Part shown: in pieces, positions 22,447-34,400 of the stretch | Layout: every line of letters starts with the position of its first letter | Position numbering within the stretch: the first letter of the stretch is position 1 | DNA from: Balaenoptera acutorostrata | Taxonomy: Eukaryota; Chordata; Mammalia; Artiodactyla; Balaenopteridae | Assembly: GCF_949987535.1 (NCBI RefSeq) | Contig: NC_080079.1 | Location: 7,568,001 to 7,632,000, forward strand | Reading direction: 5' to 3' | Length of the DNA stretch: 64,000 nt | Notes under the pieces: generated by a model | Told to the model about the DNA's origin: nothing | Database searches by the model: none | What the model saw: the letters and a program-made list of their open reading frames with translations, nothing else | Translations under genes and position numbers: made by a program

Positions 22447-25400
22447 TTTTTGGCTGTGCTGGGTCTTCGGTTCGTGCGAGGGCTTTTCTCTAGTTGCGGC
22501 AAGTGGGGGCCACTCTTCATCGCGGTGCGGGGACCGCTCTTCATCGCGGTGCGCGGGCCTTTCACTATCGCGGCCCCTCCCGTTGCGGGGCACAGGCTCC
22601 AGACGCGCAGGCTCAGCAGCTGTGGCTCACGGGCCCAGCTGCTCCGTGGCATGTGGGATCTTCCCAGACCAGGGCTCGAACCCGTGTCTCCTGCATTAGC
22701 AGGCAGATTCTCAACCACTGCGCCACCAGGGAAGCCCTTTATTTTTATTTTTAAAAGTATTTATATATTTATTTTTGGCTGCGTCGAGTCTTAGTTGCGG
22801 CATGCGGGATCTTTCGTTGCGGCATGCGGGCCGTCTAGTTGTGCTTACTTGCAATTTTAATGTAAAGTTTTTGTATCAAGGTTATGCTGGTCTAATAAAA
22901 TGAGATGAGACTTGTCTCTGTTTTTATTTTTTTCAGAGGATTTTTGTAAGATTAGCTTTGTTTCTTTCTTAAATGTTTGGAAGAATTCATGGTGACATTC
23001 TGTGGATGCTATCTTGATTAGTTTAGCTTTTTAGTAAATCTTAAAGTTGGGTAGTGTGATTCTCTCAACTTTATTCTTCTTCAAATGTTGTTTTGGCCAT
23101 TCTAGTTCCTTTACCTTTCCAAATAAATTTAAGAATTAGTTTGTAAATATCTACAAAAGAATCTGTGCTGAAAATTTCATTGAAATTGAGCTAAATCTAT
23201 GATTTGAGGAGAATCGACATCTTTACTATCTTGAGTCTTCCAATTCATGAACATGATGTGTCTCTTCATTTATTTAGGTCTTCCTGGATTTCTTTCCTCA
23301 GCATTTTTTGGTTTTCATTCAGCATGCAGATCCTGTGCATATTTTTTGGACTTATACCTATGTATTTTTTTTTGGAGTATTTAAAATGGTATTGCTTTTT
23401 GAAATTCAGTTTCCAATTGTTTATTGCTAGAAATATGGTTGATTTTTGTGTTGCCTTTGTATCCTGTAATCTTGCATTTTATTAGTTCTAGGAGGTTTAA
23501 GTGGATTTTCTGGGATTTTCTATGTAGACAGTCATGCCATTTGTGAATAGGGACAGTTTTATTTCATTCTTTCCAATACACATGCCTTTTTTTTTGTCTT
23601 GCCTGATTACACTACCTAGGTCTTCCAATACAATATTGACTAGGACTGGTGATGGCACATTCCTGCCTGTTCCCATCTTAGGGGGAAAGTCTTCAGTTTT
23701 TCACCATTAAGGATGATGTTAGCTGCAGGATTTTATTAGATGCCCTTTATCAGGTTGAAGAAGTTCCCTTGTATTTCTAGGATGTATTTCTTGAATTTCG
23801 TTAAAAAAATAATAAAATAAAATAAATTTTTTTTGCATCAGTGAATATAATCATGAGGTTTTTTTTCTTTAGACTGTTAATATGATGGATTATATTAATT
23901 GATTTACAGATATTGAACCAGTATTGCACTTGTGGAATAAGCCCCATTTGGTCATAATGTATAATTCTGTTTCTATATTGCTAGATTCAATTTGCTACCA
24001 TTTTGTTGAGAACTTTTACATCTGTATTCTTTTTTCTTAAGATTTTTTTTGGGGACTTCCCTGGCGCATTGGATAAGACTCTGCACTCCCAGTGCAAGGG
24101 GACCCGGGTTGGATCCCTGGTCAGGGAACTAGATTCCACATGCATGCCACAACTAAGAGTTCGCATGCCACAACTAAGGAGCCCACCTGCCACAACTAAG
24201 ACCTGGCACAACCAAATAAATAAATAAATAAATTTTAAAAAAGATTTTTTTGATGTGGACCATTTTTAAAGTCTTTATTGAATTTGTTACAATGTTGCTT
24301 CTGTTTTATGTTTTGGTTTTTTGGCTGCTAGGCATGTGGGATTTTAGCTCGACCAGGGATTGAACCCGCACCCCCTTCATTGGAAGGTGAGGTCTTAACC
24401 ACTGGACTGCCAGGGAATTCCCTACATCTGTATTCTTGAGGGATATTGGTCTGCAGTTTCCCTGCAGTCCTGTATTACCTTTATTTGGTTTTGGCCTCAG
24501 GGCATTGATGGCCTTATAAAAGGAGTGGGGAAGAATTCCCTCCTTTTTAAATTTTTTTAAGATATTGTGTAGCACTGGTGTTATTTCCTCTTGAGTGTTT
24601 GGTAGAATTTGCAATTAAACCATTTAACCCGGAGATTTCTTTTCTGAAGGTTTAAAATATGAATTAAATTTCTTTAATAGTCACAGTCCTATTTAGGTTA
24701 TTTATTTCATTTGAGTGAGTTTGTGTGGTTTGTGGTTTTTGAGGAATTAGTCCATTGTGAATTTGTGTGTATAGAGTTCTGCACGGTATTCTCTTATTAT
24801 CCTTTTAAAGTCTGTTGGGTCTGTATTGAAATCCCCTTGTTCATTCCTAATGTTGGTAACTTGTGTCTTCTCTCTTTTTTTCTTTGATAGTGATGCTAGA
24901 GATTCATTTTTTCTATCTTTTATAAAAATTTGCTTTTGTTTTCATTGACTTTCTCTATTGCTTTTATGTTTCAATTTCAATAAGTTCTGCTCTTAATTTT
25001 ATTATTTTTTCATTCTTTTTGCTTTTAATTTATTCTTGCTCTTTTTTTCTAGCTTCTTAAGGTAGAAGCTTAGATTATTGATTTGGGACTTTCCTTCTTT
25101 TCTCATGTAAACATTTAATGATATAAATGCTATAAATTTTCCTGTAGGTGCTCCTGCACCATACAAATTTTGATATGCTGTATTTTTATTTTCTTCTTCT
25201 TTTTTGGCTGTGCCGTGAGTCTTGCGGGATCTTAGTTCCCCAACCAGGGATTGAACCCGGGCCCCTAGCTGTGAAAAGTGTGGAGTCCTAACCACTGGAC
25301 CACCAGGGAATTCTCTAGTTTTCTTCTTTGATCCAGATTATTTAGAATTCTGTTGTTTAATTTCCACATGTTGTGGATTTTTCTCTTTCTGCTTTTGACT

Positions 25401-28400
25401 TCTAATCTAATTCAATTATGTCAGAGAACATATTTTGTATGATTTAAATTCTTTTAAATGTATTACTTTGTTTTATGATCCAGGATATATCCATCTTGGT
25501 GAATGTTTCACGTGCACTTGAAAAAAACGTGTATTCTGCTGTTACTGGATAGAGTATTCTGTATATGTTAACTAGACTTATGGTGTTTGATGGTGTTGTT
25601 CATTTCTATACCTTTACTGATTTTCTGTCTATTCTATTAATTATGGAAATAGTAATGTTGAAGTGTCTGACCATATTGGTAGATTTGTCTATTTTAACTT
25701 TTATTTCTGTCAGTTTTTGCTACATGTATTTTCAAACTCTGTTGTTCAGAGGATACACATTTAGGATTGTATTTGTGTATTGATGAATTGACCGGTTTAT
25801 TGTATAATGTTCCTCTTTAACATTGGTAGTTTTCTTTACTTTGATTTTACTTTGATGCTAATAATAAAGCCACTCCAGCTTTTTAAAAAAATTGAGATAT
25901 AATCCACATACCATAAAATCTACCCTTTGAAAGTGGTTTTTAGTATAGTCACAAATTTGTACAACCATCGCCACTATTTTAATTCCTGAAGATTTTCATC
26001 ACCCCAAGAAGAAACCCTATATTCATTATCATTCACCCCTTATTCCTCATTCCCTTCAACCCCTGGCAACCACTAATCTACATTCTGTGTCTGTGGATTT
26101 GTCTATTCTGGGCATTTCATATAAATGGAATCATCAATATGTAGTCTTTTGTGTCTGGCTTCTTTCATTTAACATAATGTTCTCAAAGTTCATCCATATT
26201 GTAGCATGTATCAATACTTTTTTCCTCTTCTTGTCCAATTAATATTCTGTTGGATGGGTTTACCACATTTTGTTTATCCACTCACCAGTTGATGGACATT
26301 TAAGTTGTTTCTGCTTTTTGGCTATTATGAAAAATGCTGCTGTGAAAATTCATGTATAAGTTTTTGTGTGGACATATGTTTTCATTTCTCTTGGGTATAT
26401 ACCCAGGTTCATATGGTTACTCTATATTTAACCTTTTGAGAAATTGCTAGACTGTTTTCACAGTGGCTACAGCATTATACACTTCCATGTGCACTGTATG
26501 TGAGTTCCAATTTTTCCATATTCTCACCAACGCTTTTTATTATCTTTTTGATTGTAGCCATCCTTGTGGGTGTGAAGTTCAACTTTTTTAAATTAGTTTT
26601 TGCGGGCTTCCCTGGTGGCGCAGTGGTTGAGAATCTGCCTGCTAATGCAGGGGACACAGGTTCGAGCCCTGGTCTGGGAAGATCCCACATGCCGCGGAGC
26701 AACTAGGCCCGTGAGCCACAGCTACTGAGCCTGCGCGTCTGGAGCCTGTGCTCCGCAATGAAAGGCAACGATAGAGGCCCGCGCACCGTGATGAAGAGTG
26801 GCCCCCACTTGCCGCAGCTAGAGGAAGCCCTCGCACAGAAACAAAGACCCAACACAGCCAAAAATAAATAAATAAATAATAATTAAAAAAAAAATTAGTT
26901 TTTGCATGGTATATCCTTTTCTATTCTTTCTCTTTGAACCAGCCTATATCATTATATTTGAAGTGAGTTTCTTGTAGCCAGCATACAGTTGGGTCATGTT
27001 TTTTTATCCTTTCTAATAATCTCTATCCTTTAATTGATATATTTAGAACATTTGGATTTAGGTCTACCATTTTTTTTTTTTTTTTTTTTTAAGGATTTTC
27101 TTTTTAATTAATTAATTAATTTATTTTTGTCTGTATTGGGTCTTCGGTTCGTGCGAGGGCTTTCTCCAGTTGCGGCAAGCGGGGGCCACTCTTCATCGCG
27201 GTGCGGGGACTGCTCTTCATCGCGGTGCGCGGGCCTTTCTCCATCGCGGCCCCTCCCGTTGCGGGGCACAGGCTCCAGACGCGCAGGCTCAGCAATTGTG
27301 GCTCACGGGCCCAGCTGCTCCGTGGCATGTGGGATCTTCCCAGACCAGGGCTCGAACCCGTGTCCCCTGCATTAGCAGGCAGATTCTCAACCACTGCGCC
27401 ACCAGGGAAGCCCAGGTCTACCATTTTATTATTTCCTTTCTCTTTGTTACCTCTGTTTTTTCATTCTTCCCTTTCTCCTTTCCTGCTTATTTTGGTTTAT
27501 TTGAACATTTTTTAGTGTTCCATTTTAATTAGATATATCTATTTGTATAAATGTCTTTGTATAGTTTCTTTAGTGGTTGCTGTAATGACTATCTTTTTGG
27601 CTTTTTTAGTGGTTGCTGTATGATTATAATATACATATTTTATTTCACAATCTACTTAGAATCAATGTTTTACCGTTCCACGTGGAATGTGGAAAACCTT
27701 AACCACCTGTGAGTTTTTTAATCTTCCCTTCTTTATATTGCAGTTGTCTTAAATACTACCTTTACATTGAAAATCCTATAGGATAATGTGATAATACTTC
27801 CTTTCAAAGGAGAATAGTAGTTAATTATGTTAACACAGATATTTACTTTCACAGCTTTTTTCTTCCTGATCTTCCAAGTTTGTTTGTTTGTTTGTTTTGG
27901 TATTATTTACCTTCTGTCTAAAGAACTTCCTTCAGGAATGATTTTAGAGCAGCTTTCCTGGCAAGAAATTTTCTTAGCGTTTCTTCACTTGAGAATGTCT
28001 TTATCTCACCTTCATTCCTGAGAGATGTTTTTGCTGAATATAGAATTCTGAACTAACTGTTCTTTCATTACTTTAAAAATGTTGTGTGACCTCCATAGTT
28101 TTTGATGAGAAACCTGCAGTCGTCTGAATTGTTGTGTTCCTGTAAGTAATGCATCAGTTTTCTAGATGCTTTCAAGATTTTTTCCATTGTCTTTTAGTTT
28201 TTACCAGTTTAATTATGTACTGCTGCTTGGATTTCTTTCTCCTTATCCTGTTTGGGGTTCACTGAGCTTTTTGAATCTGAGAACTTAAGTCTTTTGCCAA
28301 ATTTGGGATGTTTTCAGCCTTTATGTTTTCAATTTTTTTTTTTCCCCCTGAATCACATTCTCCTTTCCTTTTGAGAGTCTGTAAATATCAATGTTAAGCC

Positions 28401-31400
28401 TCTTTGTATTGTCCCAAGGTCCCTGAAGCTTTGGGACCTGTTCATTTTTTTCCAATTATTTTTCTCTGTTGATTAGATTTGATAACTAGTATTGATGTGT
28501 CTTCAAGTTCATTGAGTTTTCTTCTGTCATTTCCATTCTGTTATTGAGTCCACATATTGCAGTTGGCTGATAGTCTCCTAAGGGTCTTTTAAGTTCTCCC
28601 TACACTTTTTCTTTTTTTTTTTTTTTCCTAAATCTTTTTTTTTTACATTTTATTTATTTATTTATTTATTTATGGCTGTGTTGGGTCTTCGTTTCTGTGC
28701 GAGGGCTTTCTCTAGTTGTGGCAAGTGGGGGCCACTCTTCATCGCGATGCGCGGGCCTCTCATTATCGTGGCCTCTCTTGTTGCGGAGCACAGGCTCCAG
28801 ACGTGCAGGCTCAGTAATTGTGGCTCACGGGCCTAGCTGCGCTGCGGCATGTGGGATCTTCCCAGACCAGGGCTTGAACCCGTGTCCCCTGCATGGGCAG
28901 GCAGACTCTCAACCACTGCGCCACCAGGGAAACCCCTACACTTTTTCTTTATGTAACTTGGTGATTTATTTGTTGTAGAAGGTAGTTTATTAGTCCCAAA
29001 TGATTTACCACAGTGTGGACTTTCTAATTGTATCTCTGTAGTATTATTTAACATGTTTTCTGTCCCCTGTGTTTTCTGTAGGTTGGAAGTTAAATCTAGA
29101 ATAAGGGTCAGCAAACTATAGTTTATGAGTCAAATCTAGGCTTTCCCTGTTTTTATAAATATTTCTTGGAATACAGCTTTGTCTGTAGCTGCTTATGTGC
29201 TACAGTAGTAGAGTTGAGTAGTTGTGACAGGGGTTGTATGACTGGGAAAGCATAAAATATTTATGTTCTGTTCCTTTAAAGAAAAGGTTTGTTTACCTCT
29301 GATCCATAGATTTTTATCAAATTCAGTTTTTTTAAAACAAGTAAATTCAATAGGTGGTCATGTATATTTGCCTATGTGACACATAATGTTTAGTTTTCTG
29401 TATTTTTGTGATGTTAACAATCATTGCTTATATTCGGTGCTTTTTCAGTGACCACCTACATTTTTGATGGGTACACACGCACACACACTTTTTTTTTTTT
29501 TTGCTGGGTATATAATTTTAGATTGACATTTTCCTTTTGTTGTTTTCTGGCTTCCATTCTTTATGACTTATTGCCAGCCGTCAGTCTTACTGTTGGTATT
29601 TTGCAGGTAATCTGTCGCATTGTATCCCCCACCCCACTCTCTGAATGCTTTTGAGATTTTTCTGATTTTGGTTTTCATCAGATATATTATACTATTTGTA
29701 TATAATATAAATTATATGTTTTATCAGATATATATTATACTATACTATCTTTGTTTTTATCATGCCTTGAGTTTATAGTGCTTCTTGAATCTGTGGCTTG
29801 GGATCCTTTTTCAAAATTAGAAAGTTCTCAGTCATATGTCATTTTCTCTTCTGCCCTATTCTTATTTCCTCTTTTTCTAAGACTCCTATTATATATATTT
29901 AGATCTTATACTCTGTGCCATATTATGTCTTTTATGTTCTTTCCTGTTTTTAATTTTCCATCCTTCTGTCATTCTGTGCTTAAAGTGGTATTTTCTTCTG
30001 ACTTTTCTTCCACTTCACTATTTTGTGTGTGTGTGTCCAATCTGCTATCAAGCCCATCCTTGAGTATCTTAATCACTGCATTTTAAAATTCTCTTATTTG
30101 TATGTTTGTTATAGTTTTCAGTTCTCTGTCACAATTCTCCAAATTGTCATTTATTTCAGTTTTTTAAATATGTTTCTGATCATTCTTTTATTTGAGTCTC
30201 CTGTGGGTCTTTTGCTAATGTAAGTTTTTTCCCTTTGGTTTTTGGTCATTTATTATTTCCTTGAATGTCTGCTTATTTCTCACTGAGTGCCAGAAATTGA
30301 ATGTGAAAAATGTTGGCAGTAGTTTGAGGATGATTGTTCTAGAAACTTAAAACATCTATATATGATTTTTATAAATTCTAAGGGAAGAATAAACAGGCTT
30401 GGAGAAGAAGGAACTGGTAAGAGTCAATTAATAGAATCATCCTGCATTCTAGGTCTGATAAAGAAGGAAATGAGGGAAACTGGGGGAAAATGAAGATCTT
30501 GAAGAATATGGATTGAAATCACTAAAAGAATAGGAGGTTGGCATCAAAGAAGGGATATTAGACCTTAAGACTAAAAATAAAAATGATCAAAGGGAGCAAA
30601 ATGCTCTGTGGAAAATAATTGTTGTGTTACTTGAGTTTAGATTAGGAATCAGTCACTTAGGGTTGAGAAGTCTAAATAAGTCTTAAATGGATGGTGTTGG
30701 AGTAGGTTAAGTAGTTTTGAAGAGGAAGTAACCATCTAGTAAATGGTGAAGAGCTGGAAGAGAATTTCAGGCTACACTTTTTTTTAAATATATTTTTCTT
30801 AACCATATTTGCTTATTTATTTATTTTTATTTATTTATTTTTATGGCTGTGTTGGGTCTCCGTTTCTGTGCGAGAGCTTTCTCTAGTTGCGGCAAGCGGG
30901 GGCCACTCTTCATCGCGGTGCGCGGGCCTCTCACCATCGTGACCTCTCTTGTTGTGGAGCACAGGCTCCAGACACGCAGGCTCAGCAATTGTGGCTCACG
31001 GGCCTAGTTGCTCCGCGGCATGTGGGATCCTCCCAGACCAGGGCTCGAACCCGTGTCCCCTGCATTGGCAGGCAGATTCTCAACCACTGCGCCACCAGGG
31101 AATCCCCCCAGGCTACACTTTACTTTGCAACTTCTGTTCTTCTTCAGATTTCCTTTGAAATTTTCTTTAGTCTGATTGGTCTAACAATGTTCAGCATAGT
31201 TAGGGGTGAAGACCAGAGGCCATCATGCTTCTGCCTTAGGCTCCACACACCCTTAGATGGGTTAGTATGGTTAGTAAACAGCTGGACTGCAGGTTTAGTC
31301 TCAAACCTTTTAAGTCCAGTGAGCTTTCTTTAACTCTTTGGGGGTGTTAATACCTGCCCAATTTATCTCACAGGTTTTTTGTAAAGGTCTACTGGAATGT

Positions 31401-34400
31401 ATGAAATATTTCAAAAACGAAAAATACTATACAAATGGAAGGTGGTTAATGATCACATGGTTGGTGGAGAATTGCATGATTTATAAGTACACTGTAGGAA
31501 AATTTTAAAAGCAAGAACTTATTACATACGCATTTAATTTATTCATGTAATTTAATTGTGTTAAGTAAAATTTATGACAGATTTTTGTGTGAATTAAAGC
31601 ATATCAGCATTAGAAGTTAATACTACATTTTTCTGCTTTAGGGCCAAAGTATACATATATTCTCGTTGTCTTTAAGAAAATGAATTTCCTTTTGAAAAAG
31701 AAATCAAATATTATAAAAGAATAAATTGTCACTTTATATAAATTTAAACTTTTAGTTTCTATTTAGATTTTACAATAAAATTTAAACATTTTAGATTATT
31801 GGATGGTATATGTCATCTGATATATTAAAAAAATAAAACAGTCCCAGTCCTAAAGGAACATTATAATTCATAGGTAAAACAGTATTTAAAACTTCTGAAA
31901 ACTAAAGTATAACATTATTTCTCTCTCCCTAGGCAAAATTTGGTTTCTCTAATATTACTGGAATTGATTACTCTCCTTCTGCAATACAGCTTTCTGGAAA
32001 TATTATAGAGAAAGAAGGTTTATCTAACATTAAGTTGAAGGTAACTATTATTTATATTACTGTAACTGTTATTTTTATTTATAATAAGTTATAAAGTTTA
32101 AATGTTTCTGAAGTATATTAATTTGCTGACATCTTTGAGCTCATAAATTAAGGGTCAATCATAAATAATCCAAAATGATACTTTTTAAGTGACAGTATTA
32201 AAATTTTCAGTCTAGTCAGTTTGGGAAAGTTATTTTCTCTTCTTCCTTGTGTGCAAGTCTGTTTATTCTTTCTCTCGCTCTTTTTTTTTTTTACAAATAC
32301 ACACAAATCATAGCTAACTTCGGATTAACTAGATCAAAAAGTTGTAAATGCCTAAAGTAGTATAATGCCACCAAAGATTACACAATTTATTTTTTGCCCT
32401 CTGATCTGTGAGGAGATGATGACTCTTGCATTTATATTTTTATCCCAGGCTTCTCCTTTGAGCTCTAGAATTATATAAACACTGCTTATTCTATAGTTCC
32501 ACTTGGATAGCTAAAAGTCTCTTAGTTGGTCCAAAATGAAACTCTTGGTTTCTTCCTTAAACTTCTCACTCACCTCCCATCCCCTACCCCACTCTTTCTT
32601 TTAAATCCTGTAACAGGGAATTCCCTGGCAGTCCTGTGGTTAGGACTTGGCGCTTTTACTGCTGTGGTCTGGGTGCACTCCCTGGTCGGAGAACTAGGAT
32701 CCTGAAAGCCTCAAGGAGCCAACAACAACAAAAAATCCTATAGCCAGTTTTGTTGGTTTTATCTTCAGAGTATATCAGGAATGTGATCATTTCTTGATAC
32801 TTCCACTGCTACCTCCCAGATCCAAGCCACCATCATTTCTCACTTAAATGACTGTAGTAGCCTCTTACTTAGCCTTCCTGTTTCCACTCTTGCCACTCTG
32901 CTGTCCATTACCACAGGGTAGCCAGAGTTAGTTTTTTATATATAAATCAGCTTGTGTCACTGCCTTGCTCACAAGCCTCCAAGGGCTTCCCCGTTGCATT
33001 CAGAATGGGATCTGAACGCCCACCCAGCCTTACAAAGCCCCTTGTTTGGGCTTCCCTGGGGGCGCAGTGGTTGAGAGTCTGCCTGCCAATGCAGGGGACA
33101 CGGGTTCGAGCCCTGGTCTGGGAAGATCCCACATGCCGCGGAGCAACTAGGCCCGTGAGCCACAATTACTGAGCCTGCGCGTCTGGAGCCTGCAACAAGA
33201 GGCCGCGATAGTGAGAGGCCCGCGCACCGCGATGAAGAGTGGCCCCCACTTGCCACATCTAGAGAAAGCCCTCGCACAGAAACGGAGACCCAACACAGCC
33301 ATAAATAAATAAATAAATAAATAAAGACTTTCTATTAAAAAAAAAGAAAAAAAACCCTCGTTTCTTACCTCTTCTTTATCACCAGTACTCCAGTCACACT
33401 GGCTTTCTTTCTGCTCCTGATACATGTCAGCCCTGTTTTTCTCCAGTCTTTATACCTGCTGCTCTCTGCCTAGAATGTTCTTGCCCCAGATCTTAGTTTG
33501 TTTGGCTCATTCTCATCATTCTGATCTCTGCTCAAATATCGCCTTCTTAAAGAGGTCTTGCCTGACTACCTTTTCCAAAACATTTCTCTTCCCAGTCACT
33601 CACTGTCTTCATTATTCTTTTTTTGTCTGCATAGCACTTTATCTGAAGTAATTTGGTTCGCTTATTTATTGTTTGCCTCTCCTTTCAGAGAAAATGAGAG
33701 AGATTCTCACACAGGGACCTTCTTTGCTTTGTTTGCAGTTACAGTCCCAGGGCCTGAAAAGTTCCTGCCTGTAATAGGTGTTTATGAAATACCTGTTGAA
33801 TAAATGAATGCTTTTTTTATAAATTTATTTTTTAATTTATTCATTATTTTTGGCTGTGTTGGGTCTTCGTTGCTGCGCACGGGCTTTCTCTAGTTGCGGT
33901 GAGCGGGGGCTACTCTTCGTTGCGGTGTGCGGGCTTCTCATGGCGGTGGCTTCTCTTGTTGTGGAGCACGGGCTCTAGGCACGCGGGCTTCAGTAGCTGT
34001 GGCTCTCGCAGGCTCTAGAGCGCAGGCTCAGTAGTTGTGGCACATGGGCTTAGTTGCTCCACAGCATGTGGGATCCTCCCGGACCAGGGCTTGAACCCAG
34101 GTCCCCTGCGTTGGCAGGCAGCTTCTTAACCACTGCGCCACCAGCGAAGTCCCACTAAATGAATACTTTTATATAGGCATTTAGGATAGGAACTTCTCCT
34201 AACTTCACTCTTAAGAGTGGTAGTCATTATTTTGCTTCAGGTGTAATGAATACTTTGATGTGCGTCAGGGGCAGGAAACCTATGTTCAAATGTATGTAAA
34301 CATGTAATACACATTTTCAAGTCAAACAATAAGAGTTTTAGATAATACACTATTTATGATTATTTTAAGTTTATATGACTAATCACGAGCTAATTGCTTA

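Larger units (their letters stand above)
21226..25880 (-). repeat. L1M LINE fragments, antisense (ORF2-derived)
   Basis: Antisense ORF2-like text throughout: ctttaattctaataatttat, catgaacatgatgtgtctct, tttatttaggtcttcctgga, ttccacatgttgtggatttt. Broken up by SINEs at 21796, 22373, 24032 and 25198. All reading frames are disrupted. Confidence 0.7.
26906..30300 (-). repeat. L1M LINE fragments, antisense (5' and ORF regions)
   Basis: cttgtagccagcatacagtt, tttagtgttccattttaatt, tgctgaatatagaattctga, tgatgagaaacctgcagtcg, ttggggttcactgagctttt, tcccaaggtccctgaagctt follow an antisense L1M. Split by SINEs at 27074 and 28615 and by the hAT remnant at 29103. Confidence 0.65.
16055..31932 (+). other. 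EEF1AKMT2: EEF1AKMT2 15.9-kb intron packed with antisense L1 and SINEs
   Basis: The intron lies between the motif I exon and the [10 protein letters not shown] exon. It holds a MIR (about 16215-16390), a diverged unassigned repeat (16690-17150), a near-continuous tract of old L1 fragments in antisense (17165-30300), nine or more SINE insertions, a mariner remnant and a hAT remnant. Unassigned sequence fills 30300-30767 and 31122-31932. No additional exon is visible. Confidence 0.85.

Noticed and set aside
22380..22450. Tandem ATTT/AAAT arrays as possible CRISPR-like or satellite repeats
   Set aside because: They are SINE A-tails; there are no spacers and the organism is a mammal.
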